NCBI GenBank assembly: GCA_048013815.1
Contig: CM106585.1
Span: 11,780,001 to 11,844,000 of the forward strand
Source of the DNA: Setoptus koraiensis
Lineage: Eukaryota; Arthropoda
Reading direction: 5' to 3'
Length of the DNA stretch: 64,000 nucleotides
Shown here: piece by piece, positions 22,121-32,915 of the stretch
Layout of the letters: each line of letters starts with the position of its first letter
Position numbering within the stretch: position 1 is the first letter of the stretch
Notes under the pieces: model-generated
What the model saw: only the letters and a program-made list of their open reading frames with translations
Told to the model about the DNA's origin: nothing
Databases searched by the model: none
Position numbers and translations under genes: made by a program

Positions 22121-22939
22121 AAAACAAACAAGATGCGCCCGCGAGCGGCCCGACCGACACAGTGACCTGCGGGGGCGGGAGCGGGCCCGCCCGGCAGTGG
22201 CCAGCACCAATCAACCAATCAAAACCGCAACCATTTCAGGATGACTCCGCCAACGGCGGGCCGGTGGCCGGGCCGCAGCAGCCGCCGCCGCCGCCGCGTT
22301 TCGTTTGCGTTGCGGCGGCGGCGGCGCGCCTGCCATCGTGCTCGCCCGTGACAACATACGTGCAATTCTAGCAACTATACCAATTGCGACATAGCCATAC
22401 CCGTTGCGCCGACTATACCCGTTGCGACACCAATCGGCGGCCACACAACAAAACGGCCCGCGCGACCCGTCGACGGGCAGCCGCCTCGTTCCTATTTGCT
22501 GGCCGGCCCGCCGGCCCAGCTCACGCAGTTACTGGTTGGTCATCGCAACACACACACACACACACACACACACAAATATGTGCATTATCATTATTATGTA
22601 ATACATGCTGTAATATATGTAATATTATAAGTGTTATTATGTAATATGTTGAGCTGAGGCCGCCGCGGCCCGACATTACTTGACGCAAGAGCACAAACAA
22701 TGTTTTTAGATTGAATCAACACACACACACTCGCAATTCGCGCCCCAATTTTACACCCGAATCGCGCCCCATCGGCGGCGCCCGATTGTACACACAGCAA
22801 GCTGGCGAAACAACTGTAAATAGGATATAATTAAATCGCATGGGCGCACCCACGGCTTGTCTAGACTCTAGACAGTATCTGATGTTTAAATAAAGCAACC
22901 AATTCAATTGACGCCGCGCGCCCGACTCTAAAATTTGAC

Positions 22940-23100
22940 AATGCGTTCCGAAATTCCCCGAAGATTTTGAATTTTTTCGAATTTTATTGGAATTTTCCGA
23001 GTTTTTCCGAATTTTTCCGAATTTCCCGATTTGTTTTGAATTTTTTCGAATTCTCGCAATCTTATTCGGATTATTGCCTTTTTTTCGGATTCTTCCGTAT
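22940..23100 (+). repeat. T-rich degenerate repeat
   Basis: GAATTTTTTCC-like units of 10-13 bp over about 160 bp. The minus strand reads as Lys/Asn/Ile-rich repeats, which explains an open frame there. Confidence 0.7.
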
Positions 23101-24106
23101 TCGCTCCCGCAGCGCCGATCCGCTCTGGCCGCGCGCCCTCGGCCGAGCGTCTCCCGGCGGCCAGAGGCGGCCAGGGCGGCCGACGAGCGCCGCAGTCCCG
23201 TGTCGCACGGACCGGGCCCCCGGGTGCCCGCCGGACGGGACGCGGCCTTGGGCCGGGGTGCCACTTTTACGAGCCACCAATCTGGCCGGTTGGTGTGCAA
23301 TAATTGTCAACACGATCGCATTTTAATTTATTTTATTGCCCGTCCGTGTCCGCTTGTGCGCGAACAATGGCGTGTTTGCACTTGGTCCGGCGCGACGCAC
23401 GGCATGTGCCCGCATTCTTTTCGGCCGCCGGTCGGTCCGCCGGGCGGTTTTACAAATTTAATGGCCGCCAATTTATTAGCGACTATCCACGTGACTGCTA
23501 TTAAATGCCACCGTTCGGAGCCCGCGTGGCGCGGCCCGGCCCGCACCGGCGACGCTGCCAGTGCCCGTCGAGCCAGCCCGAGCCGTCCGAGCAGAAAAAA
23601 GCGAGCGAAATTCCGAGCGCGGCCGCACCGGCCCGCGGTGCAACGAGTGGCACACAAACCGGCGAGCGGCACACAAACCGGCGAGCGGCACAAAACAATT
23701 GTTGTCGCTCGCAACGGAATGGGGGCCGCGACAAAAAACAGCAGCACAGTTATAGGTACGGGTCATGATGGCCCGCGGACGGGATTGCCCACGGGTGTGC
23801 CCGTGGCCAGGTCGCCATGGCGACGGGCCGCCAGGTAATGGGCGCATCACGTTCTCGTGAGTTATTCATTCGTTCATTAAGTCGCTTCATTACCGAGTGT
23901 CACCGAGTTTTGTTTTTGTGTTTTGCGTCATTTTGTCTTGTTTTGCCGGGTAGCCGCGGCGCCACGATTGTGCGACCGTGCGGTCGTTGTAAACTAACTG
24001 TCGTTTTAATTTGGCTAGATTTGGCCGCAACTGGCCCCACTGGCGCTCGCATCGTCGACTGGCCAGTTAATGATGAAAAAATCAATTAATTAGCGGCCAA
24101 GTGGGG

Positions 24107-24200
24107 CCAATTGTCGGCAACTGTCGGCCACTGTTGGCGACTGTTGGCAACTTTTCGCAAATGTTGGCAACTTTTCGCAACTGTTGGCAACTGTTTCAAT
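24107..24200 (+). repeat. 10-bp minisatellite (CAACTGTTGG type)
   Basis: Nine diverged copies of CAACTGTTGG or CAACTTTTCG. Confidence 0.75.
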
Positions 24201-24426
24201 TTTAGCGGGGGCTCACTCTTGCCGATTGGGCCACTGTCCGCGCGCGATCCCGCGCCGCGCAGCGCCACCGGCCACACTGGAGCGGCCGCACCAACGCGGC
24301 CGCACTGACACGACAATTGTGACGGGACCCGGCGCGGCTTACGGCCGCAAAGCGGATCAGCGGAGCCGCCGCACGGCCACCAATCAGCGACACCCACGAC
24401 AGGCGACAACGGCGACCGAGACCACA

Positions 24427-24520
24427 AAAACAACAACAACGACAGCAACAACAACAACGACAGCGACAACAACGACGACGACAGAGGCAACAACGACGAC
24501 AACAACAACAATTGCGACAA
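24427..24520 (+). repeat. CAA/CGA trinucleotide tract
   Basis: Imperfect triplets, open in several frames. Confidence 0.8.
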
Positions 24521-25050
24521 CTCTGGTCCACTTAAACCGAACAAATCCCTACACAATTGCAGCGGCCGCGAACGCCCGCAAAAACAAGCGCGACCGCGAC
24601 AACGGATTAGCGACCGACGTTGACAAGTATGCACGCTGGAATATAATAAACAGGCCCTCTATCGGAGATTAGCCGGCCTCTCGCGGCTCGAATGTCACAC
24701 CGAGAGAAGTCGGGCGACAAGGCCAAGAAGTGTCAAAAAGAACAGCGCCGTTTTCCTCCTGTGCCGCTGCCCGCGGCCCTACCCCTCGGCCGCGCTCGGC
24801 CGTTTTGTGCGCCTCTGCGCGGCGTCCGGCGCGGCTCGTATCTCGAACGCGTCGTTGTCTAATACGGGCCAACGACAACAACGACACCAACGGCAACAAC
24901 GCGACACCGCAACGCGCTTGTTGTGGCGCAACTGGCCAGCGCCACCAGCGGCCACTGGCGGGCCGCCGAGCGCCAGCAGGGGCTTACGCGGCCGTCATTT
25001 GCATATTGTTCTTGCTAATGCTCGGCGGCGCTCCGGCTCGGACGTTGCGC

Positions 25051-25113
25051 CGACGAGCGACTGCGACACCGACGAGCGGCCGCGACACCGACGAGCGGCC
25101 GCGACACCGACGA
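25051..25113 (+). repeat. 19-bp minisatellite, 3 copies
   Basis: CGACGAGCGGCCGCGACAC recurs with a 19-bp period (GACGAGCG at 25052, 25071 and 25090). Confidence 0.8.
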
Positions 25114-25800
25114 CGCTTATCCGTCGGCCGGTAGCCGTATGGCGGCCGCGGATCGGCGGGCCGGCCGACGGGCGGACCGAAGTGTGCATGTCACCATGTC
25201 TGCTGGCAGTGGCCAGCGCTGCGTCATTTGGCGCTGTTTGCCGTGCGTCGAGCGGACCGGCGTGCGCGGGCCGGACCGGCCGAGCTCAGAGTCCGGACCG
25301 GCCAGCTCATAGTGCGCGCCGGCCGGCTCAGAGCGCGCACCGTGACCGGGCAGCATGACAAAGCAAAAGATGGATAGCGATAGAGTCATTACGTCATGTG
25401 TGTTGTTAGTTTGTTGTTGCGTTGGGTGGCTCCAATTTATCATCGGCCGCCATCGGCACGGCATGGCGGCTTGGCTAGCTTGCCAAAATTGCAACATAGT
25501 AACAACAAGCGTTTAGAGCATGTGAACAGTGTTGCGTGAGCAGCGATTTCGTTTGCAACTTTGCGACAAGCCAGCGTCGGCCAGCGGACAGCGACAGCAA
25601 CAACAACAACAACAACAACAACAACAGCAGCAACGGCGGCCAATCTGGAAATCTCCGATCCGATAAACGATGAGCAGCAACAAGATGATGCAATCAATCA
25701 ATCAGTCACCAAAAGCAGCAGCAGCGGCAGCAGTTGTTGCGCAACTGTATTTGTTTGCCAGGTTTGCGAGCACACAGACCCGGCTTGGCGGTAACTGGCC

Positions 25801-25878
25801 GCTCAGGTGAGCTCACCTGAGCTTCGGCGAGCTCACCTGAGCTTCGGCGAGCTCACCTGAGCTGCTCAGGTGAGCAGC
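25801..25878. promoter_or_regulatory. Cluster of five CAGGTG/CACCTG E-boxes
   Basis: Boxes lie at 25804, 25814, 25834, 25854 and 25867. The first two form a perfect 22-bp palindrome (25801-25822). The middle spacing is exactly 20 bp because GAGCTCACCTGAGCTTCGGC is tandemly repeated. The last two form a 9-bp-arm inverted repeat with one central base (25854-25872). CAGACAGA repeats follow. The CAGGTG core fits Snail/ZEB-type repressors or E-protein bHLH dimers. Confidence 0.55.
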
Positions 25879-26794
25879 AGCAGACAGACAGACAGACAGA
25901 CGCAGACAGTGCGGGCAGAAGTGGAGCACGGTTATCAGTTTGCGTTTGTTTATCAAATGATTTAATGCCAGCGTCTGTCGTCAAAGTCAATTCGCGACCG
26001 CATCGCATCTCCGCGTCGCGTATGTCGGCCGGCCGGTGGCGGCGACATCGGCGAAAATCGCCGGCGCAACGCATAGGCGCGCCATGGGCCAGCACACGAG
26101 ATTCGGACGGCGCCGGCAACGAGTTCGCTTGGTCCAGTTTGCGACTCCATTCAATTAATTTGTGTGTGTCTGAATAAATCAAACTGGATAATTAACGCCG
26201 GCTCACACTGCCCGAACTGGACTACTCTCGGCCCGCGGCCGCGACTCCGCCCGGCGACCCGGCCCGGCCCGGCCCGGCACGCCGCTCACTGTCGGCTCAC
26301 TGTTGGCCGGCCGCTCGCGAGCGACATCCCGGTACGGCCACGGGACGGCGGGACGCAAATAGCGAAGACGGGCGGACCGCCATGACAGGCGGGGCGGCGG
26401 ACCGCGGACCACGATGACAGGCGGACCGCGGACAGCGAAGACGGGCGCGCCAATCTTGATGACATAATCTCCGGCTTGCGAGCCTCGAAAGCGGCTCGCG
26501 ATGCGCGCACCCAACGAACGGCGCACAAACCGACGACGCAAACTCAATTTGTTGCGCCGCCGTCACCTGTCCGAATGTGCGTCTGTGCGTCTGTCAACAA
26601 ACAACTGACAATTAGCGGCCCCACATAGAGGCTATTAACCCCTAAACAGGTGGGCGTACCCCGGGCGCGCTGTCAGTAAATCGCTGCCGAGCGGGCGCCG
26701 CTGACGCGGTCGCTCGGGCGCCAATCGTCGGCTTGTTGGAGCGCGACGACGACGCCCACTTGGCCGATGGTGTCCAATTACAATGTTGCTACTT

Positions 26795-26865
26795 TGTTTG
26801 TTTGTTTGTTTGTCCGTCCGTCCGTCCGTCCGCCCGTCGCCCGTTTGTTTGTGCGGCCGCTGTCG
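26795..26865 (+). repeat. TTTG then TCCG tetranucleotide tract
   Basis: TTTG units pass into TCCG units and back to TTTG, suggesting slippage plus substitution. Confidence 0.8.
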
Positions 26866-27435
26866 GGCAAGTGATAATTAGAGTTGTTTTGTTTCAATTC
26901 GGCGACACGGCGCCACAATCCGACACTGACCGAGAATTTGTTTGTTTGTCGGCTGACCGCGACAATCGCCACCGATGTGCCTACGCGGCTGTTGCGCAAC
27001 CTGTATCTGGATTGACGCGTCGTTGTCGGCGGCCGCCGACACTGACGCGCTTCGTTGCCAGCTCTGCTGTGAGTTGGCGCAGACGGGACGGCGAACGGGA
27101 GCCGCCCGGTCTCGCGCTCGTCGGCCATGAGGCCGGGCCGCTCCCGTTCGCCGGCCAGCAGACCGAGCGGAGTCGGGCCGGAGCGGCACAATTCAATAAA
27201 TTCAGCGTCCGACCGAACGAGCGCGCAGCGAGCCCTATACCGGCCCGCGAGTGCCGGGCACGGTGAGCTGGCGCAAACGATTGGCGCGGTTGGCATGGTT
27301 ACTACCTATACTCGTTTGCTACACGCACACTACACGCACTCGACTGACATTTGTGGCAACTGCCGCCATTGTCTGACAATATTGTGCGCTATTATGTAAC
27401 TTGTGCATGAGTTGTGACTCGCAACTTGCGAGCTG

Positions 27436-27560
27436 CCGTTGTCGTTGTTGTTGTCGTCGTTGTTGTTGCTGCTGTTGCTGTTGCTGTTGTCGTTGCTGTC
27501 GTTGTTGTCGTTGCTGTCGTTGTTGTCGTTGTTGTCGTTGTTGCTGTTGTTGTTGCTGCG
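27436..27560 (-). repeat. CAA/CAG tract (minus sense)
   Basis: GTTGTTGTCGTTGCT-type triplets; poly-Gln or poly-Asn on the minus strand. Confidence 0.85.
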
Positions 27561-28490
27561 AGCATGAGGGTAGCAACAGCAATTTAATATCAAGGCAGCC
27601 GACTCGAAACTAGACAGGTGACTGCTCACAATCAGCTGACAGTGACGGTCATTGTGCCGTGCGTTGCTGTTTATCATTGTTGTTGTTCACGACACACACA
27701 CACTCACAACGCACACTCACGACACACAACAGAGCAGAGACGATGCTCGACAAGGTGAGCTCATCATGACTCGCACTCGCCGCGTTTGCCCGCTGTTTCG
27801 CTCACCTGGCCGCCAGTGGCGCATCAGTGGCGCTGGCGCTGCTGCTGCCGGCGCTGCCGCTGAAGCAGTGGCTCATTTGCATACTGGCGCTCACTATATA
27901 ACTCATCATCGCCGGCTATGCGCTAGCTGTGTAAGAGCCGTGGCCATAATGTCAGTTACACAGGCACATTGCTTGACATTGGCCGACCGCATTGCATGCG
28001 CCACCAATCGGCACAATTGGCACAACTTGTGCCAGTGTGCTTTTTTGAGCGCGCCCCCCCCCAAACCGGATGCTGCTCGGCGACTACCACGCCGCGCAGT
28101 ACGCGCGGGCAATGGCACAACAGCAGCGCACGCACTTAATCACGAGCGATGCGTGGGTGCTCGCCGGGCCACGGCGGCGCCGATGCGTTGCGCAACCCGA
28201 GCCGCGGTGCCATCATGCTCGCCGGTGTGGCGCTGAAACAATGAGCACGGACACCGACGGGCACCCAGAGCAGAATTAATTGCTATTTAATTGCAATTGC
28301 CGATGGTGTCGTGACAAGGGCCCATCAGTGTGGGCCATTTGTCGCCAGTCGAGCGCCCAAATTCCGGTGGCTTCTCCGCGCACTGTCCGCTCCGTGCGTG
28401 AGAATGCCCGAATGCCCGACTGCTCGGATGCGGGCACGTCTCCCGTGCGCTCAACTGCCCGGCCCAACCGTCGAGTGCGACCCAACTCGA

Positions 28491-28707
28491 GTGCGACTCA
28501 ACTCGAATGCGACCTAACACGCTCAACAAACAACCGTTAGCCCGAGTTGCTCGGGCCGCCGCGCTGTCCGACCACGGGCACCCGGCCGGCGGGCCTAAGA
28601 CCAGCTGGCTTGTGTGTGTCCCGGCCGGACAGCGGGCCGCACAACTCGGGCTAACGGAAGGCGCAAGTTTATTTGGCGGGTTGGGTCGCATTCTAGTTGG
28701 GTCGCAC
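28491..28707. mobile_element. Possible MITE-like element with ~80-bp terminal inverted repeats
   Basis: Reading inward, the left end (28491-28570) and the reverse complement of the right end (28626-28707) share a 28-bp block (28491-28518 against 28680-28707, three or four mismatches), a diverged A/C-rich stretch, an exact 16-mer CCGTTAGCCCGAGTTG (28534-28549 against 28642-28657), and GCTGTCCG. The outer block is itself a 16-17 bp tandem unit with one more copy at 28475. I see no target-site duplication and no coding capacity, so a non-autonomous DNA element is an inference; a chance-grown palindromic repeat is the alternative. Confidence 0.45.
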
Positions 28708-28909
28708 CTAGGCAATCAAGCTTGTCAGCGAGCAAGTGGTTGGCGTGTTGCGCAATCGCACGCATTTCCAATATGCAAAGATGAACGGAAACGCTTCGCC
28801 TGTTCGCCGCCACTGACCACATGCGAACTCGCCTCCGGGACGCGCAAAGCCACAGAGAAGCCACAAAGAAGCCACAACGAAGCCTCAAGGAAGCCACGTC
28901 TTCGCGACG

Positions 28910-29010
28910 AACGTTCGCAGAGAACGTTCGCAGAGAACGTTCGCAAAGAGCGTTCGCAAAGAGCGTTCGCAAAGAGCGTTCGCAAAGAGCGTTCGCAAAG
29001 AGCGTTCGCG
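28910..29010 (+). repeat. 13-bp minisatellite (CGTTCGCAAAGAG)
   Basis: Eight copies, the first two with CAGAGAA. It gives repeating frames on both strands. Confidence 0.85.
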
Positions 29011-29362
29011 GTCCGGTGAGTGCCCGTCTACCCGACGGCACTGTCCGGCGCCCAGCATGGCGCCTCCTGGCGGCTGTCCGTCAGTGTCGCCCGATGACAC
29101 AATCTATTGTGCGTCATTGTTGTTGCATCGACGCCAACAACCGGCCGACTCGCAATGTTTGTCGGTGCGCGCATACCGTCGAAGCTCACTCATCTGCCCG
29201 TTCACCTGTCCGCGTTTACCCGCCTGTTGGTCTGCTTGTTTTCGGGCTCGTTTCTCCGGCTCGACTGTCCACCGCGAATATGTCGGCAATATCGCCAATA
29301 TCCAGCGTGCATCGGGCCAGCGCCGAGCCCACCCACTGGCCGCTGGGTGGCCTTGGTCACCT

Positions 29363-29476
29363 GATCGCCGCATCGACTGTTCGCCGCATCGAGTGATCGT
29401 CGCATCGAGTGATCGCCGCATCGACTGATCGGCACATCACCCGAGCGGCGCATCACCCGAGCGGCGCATCACCTGA
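29363..29476 (+). repeat. 16-bp minisatellite (CGCATCGAGTGATCGC)
   Basis: Seven copies changing from CATCGACT to CATCACCCGAG toward the right. Confidence 0.8.
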
Positions 29477-29580
29477 GAGTCGCGGCGTCTCAGCTCGGTT
29501 TGACGGGCATCGACGCGGCCGGCGTGCGATCGGCTGGGCCGCGTCAACGCAAGCCCGCAACTGACAATTGTGCGGTATGC

Positions 29581-29646
29581 GCCCGCAGTCGAACACTGTC
29601 AGAGCTGACGAGTTGCAACGAGCTCTGACAGTACCTGACTGCGGGC
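29581..29646. repeat. Inverted repeat with 26-bp arms
   Basis: Arms 29581-29606 and 29621-29646 match at 22 of 26 positions. A central 4-base mismatch separates exact GCCCGCAGTC and ACTGTCAGAGCT blocks, and the loop is 14 bases. Confidence 0.8.
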
Positions 29647-30544
29647 TGCTGTTTTCGCTCAACCTATTGCCCACTGCCGCCGATCAGGCGCCGGGCCGCA
29701 CGGGCCGCATTGGCCGTGGGCGTGACGACGGTGGACTAGAGTGGGCCGGGCAGCGTGCGAGTGAGCCGCACGGGTGCCATATCACATATTGACTCACACG
29801 GGCACCAGTATGGCTACCGCATCGGGGCGTTGCGAGCCGTTGCGGCGCTGGTTCCTTGTAGTTTATTACGTTGGCCCGTTTTTCCGTTCGCCGGCCCGCT
29901 CGTTGGCCGGCCCGATGGCGCGCTCGTTGGCCGGCCCGATGGCCCGCTCGTGAGTGGCGGCGGTGGCGGAATTAATTGGAATTGTTGGAATTCGCTGGAA
30001 TTGGAATGAGAAGTGTCAACGGTGGCGTCTAGTGTTTGTTTATTCAGCGTTGGCTTGGGTCGTTGTTTGCGCACTCGAGTTGTTGTCACAACAATGGGCG
30101 AGTTCATCCACATCGGGGGCGCATCTCAAGTGAGCTCGCCCGTCGAACGGTTCGCGGCTCGAGCGGCCCTTCGAAGCGTTCGACGCGTTCGACGCGTTCG
30201 AGGCGTTCGAAATCACACCAACGGCACAATGGGTTCAGTGGCACAATTGAGTCGGGCCCAGTGGCGAGTGGCCAAGTGTGTGGTCATCGTGTGCGCTCAC
30301 TGGCCACTACGCGGCGACAATATTGAATCATATCTAGGGACACATTAGGGGCACATTAGCCGGTTAGCGGACAGTGGATCGGTGACAGTGATCATTTGCA
30401 ACTCGAGTGGCCGCGATCATAATCAAAGCGCCCTTGTTGTTGTTGTTGTTGTTGCTGTTTGTATCCATCTTTGGGCACCTTTGCACGGGTCGAAGCCACT
30501 GACACCCAATTGAGCACGCATCATTTACCTATAACAATGGGGCC

Positions 30545-30735
30545 GGTTGTTGGCTTGTTCGGCTGTCGGTTGTTCGGGTACTCGGTTGCTCGGGCGCTCG
30601 GTTGTTCGGGTGCTCGGTTGTTTGGGTATTGGATTGTTTGGGTTGTTCGGTTATTCGGTTACTCGGTTATTCGGTTGTCTGGTTACTCGGTTATTCGGTT
30701 GTCTGGTTACTCGGTGCTCGGTTGTCTGGTTGTCT
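30545..30735 (+). repeat. 10-bp minisatellite (GGTTGTTCGG type)
   Basis: About 19 diverged 10-bp units, with GGTTACTCGG and GGTTATTCGG variants at the right. A CAA tract follows at 30744-30791. Confidence 0.85.
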
Positions 30736-31305
30736 GGTGTCAGCAGCAACAACAACAACAACAGCAACGGCAACAACAACAACAACAGCGGCCAGAGATG
30801 ATTGACCGGCAGCAGTTAGGGCGCGGCGACAGTTGCAACTCGAGTGTTTGCCACTCAACTCGGGTTTATTGTTGGCTATCATCAGTCACCCGAACGCCAT
30901 ACAGCACAATGGCAATCGGGTCGGCGCGGCCACTCCACGGCGGCCACTCGATCGGCCCGACACTCGACGCCCGCCGCCCGCCGCTCAACAGTGTTTGTGT
31001 TTGGAGAAGCGGCCAAGTGCGCCTCACAATGGCTGCCAGCGGCAAGCGTGATTCGCAACTTGCGACGCGGCCCACAATTGAGCCGAGCGTTGAAGAATAG
31101 CGGAGAGGAAATAAAATGACGAAGCCAATATAAATAAACAATCGCGCCAATTGCCGCTCGATACAGTCCGCGAATGCGCCCGACGCCAGCTATTCTGCGA
31201 GCGCGGCTCTCGGGCCGCTCGAGCGCCAGAGCCGCCCGCGCGGCCGAGCTGTCGGGGGCGCCCGGAATGCGGTCGGCCCGTTGCGGCCGGCAGAATTGTG
31301 GCCCG

Positions 31306-31385
31306 CGAATTTGCGAGCCGACGAATTTGCGAGCCGGCGAATTTGCGAGCCGACGAATTTGCGAGCCGGCGAATTTGCGAGCCGC
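31306..31385 (+). repeat. 16-bp minisatellite, 5 copies
   Basis: CGAATTTGCGAGCCGA and CGAATTTGCGAGCCGG alternate, giving a 32-bp higher-order repeat. Confidence 0.85.
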
Positions 31386-31710
31386 GAACGGCGCGAGCTC
31401 GCGGCCGAAGCTCGTGCAAGATAGGATTATCATTGTTGTTGTTGTTGTTTGACTGATGATGTTGGCCACTGTTGATTTAGACCCGGCGGCCCGAAAGTGC
31501 GCAATTTGTCACAACACAATAAAACACAACACGGCCCGGCGGCCCAGATTATTCGGGCCGGAGCGCGTTTTGTCGGTGCCGGTCGCGCCAGCCGCTTGTT
31601 GCCCGGTGGTGTCGCCGGTTGTTATATTATCGGTTGGTTGTGTGGCGCTTATTATTATATTATTATTGTGCCAAATGACAATGATAATAGCGGACAAATT
31701 GCGCACAATT

Positions 31711-31749
31711 GGCCGTATTGTGCCCCACTCTGTTGGGCACAATATGGCC
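31711..31749. repeat. 15-bp-arm inverted repeat
   Basis: GGCCGTATTGTGCCC (31711-31725) pairs with 31735-31749 with one mismatch across a 9-base loop. Confidence 0.75.
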
Positions 31750-32575
31750 GATATGGCCCGGCCCGGCCCGGCGCGCCGGCCACTCGCCAGCGTCAAGAGT
31801 TCATTGAGCGCGATGATAAATGGCGATATGTCGCGTCGCCACTTCTGCCCGCTACAAGTTTTGTCGCGTTCAATCGCCTATATCCGTCAACGGCGGCTCG
31901 CTGCGGCCCGGTCGGTATCGCCGGTGCGGTATCGCCGGTTCAGTGTCGCCGCTGCGGCCCGGTCGGTATCGTCGCTGCGGTATCGCCAGTGCGGCCCGGT
32001 CGGCCGACATCGTCGAGTGTGCTGGTCGTGTCAGTATTGGCCGTGCTGCAACTTGAAACTTTCAAGTGCGCGCATGTGCGTTCACAATCGGTCAGTGCTG
32101 GCCAGGCCGCACCGGAAGCGGCCCTCTCTCGGCCGGGCCCCGCTGCTTGGCGGGCTGATATTTGTATTCATGTAGACTCTGCATTGTAGAGGCCCACGAG
32201 CGCCATCTATGCGAATATCTGGCCCAGTGTCGCATGGATGGCGATGACAACGGATAAAGTGGTGACATTTGCTTTATTGTTTTTTGCTTGTTCGGCTCCG
32301 AAAAATCGAACCCCGAACAACACGGATTGGCGCCTCGCTTTCGCTGGTGTGCTCGCAGTGCAACAAAACTGCACACGAGTCGCACAGCGCACCGGCCCGG
32401 ATCTATCCAGCGGCGGGCGACCGCAGCGGGCCCGACGCAATCAGACGGGTGATCCAGTCGCGATTCAGTGGCGATTCAGTGGCGATTCAGTCGGCAACCA
32501 GTCGCGATTTAGTCGGCAACCAGTCGCCAGTTGGCAGAGCGGATCCGGTGGCGCAGTTGTCGGCCAGCCAGCGCT

Positions 32576-32618
32576 GGCGGCCAGCACGTGATTGGCGCTG
32601 CAGCACGTGCTGGCCGCC
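32576..32618. promoter_or_regulatory. Hairpin with two CACGTG E-boxes
   Basis: Arms GGCGGCCAGCACGTG (32576-32590) and its exact reverse complement (32604-32618) flank 13 bases. Each arm ends in a canonical CACGTG box; a third CACGTG lies near 32711. CACGTG is bound by Myc/Max, Clock/Cycle and related bHLH proteins. Confidence 0.55.
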
Positions 32619-32789
32619 AACGGGCGCGTACGCTGCAAGACGTGCTCGTCGCGTCGCCGTGTGACGCTTGCTCGGCGCGGCTCGTGGTCGTCACATCGGT
32701 CTATTCGCAGCACGTGATTGTCGCGTTGTGTTTGTCTTTGTCGCTCGTGTCGTCGCTTCTGTTTCTCGCTGGCTCTCGCCTGTTCTCGT

Positions 32790-32915
32790 GCGAGTTCGCG
32801 TTCGAGTTCGCGTCCGAGTTCGCGTTCGAGTTCGCGTTCGCGTTCGCGTTCGAATTCGAATTCGCGTTCGAATTCGCGTTCGAATTCGCGTTCGAGTTCG
32901 CGTTCGAGTTTGAGC
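32790..32915 (+). repeat. 12-bp minisatellite (CGCGTTCGAGTT type)
   Basis: A 6/12-bp periodic array over about 125 bp. Every frame is open on both strands (FEFAFEFA, RVRVRV, RERERE), so the overlapping long frames here are artefacts. Confidence 0.9.

Larger units (their letters stand above)
22001..32000. other. Intergenic region, no recognisable gene
   Basis: Non-coding sequence with a T-rich degenerate array (22940-23100), CAA tracts, an E-box array (25801-25878), an inverted-repeat element (28491-28707) and several minisatellites. POU octamers lie at 24997-25004 and 27875-27882, and TTATGTAA words at 22594, 22637 and 27392. Stretches such as 23110-24100 and 26100-26700 are unique GC-rich sequence in which I recognise nothing. 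Confidence 0.6.
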
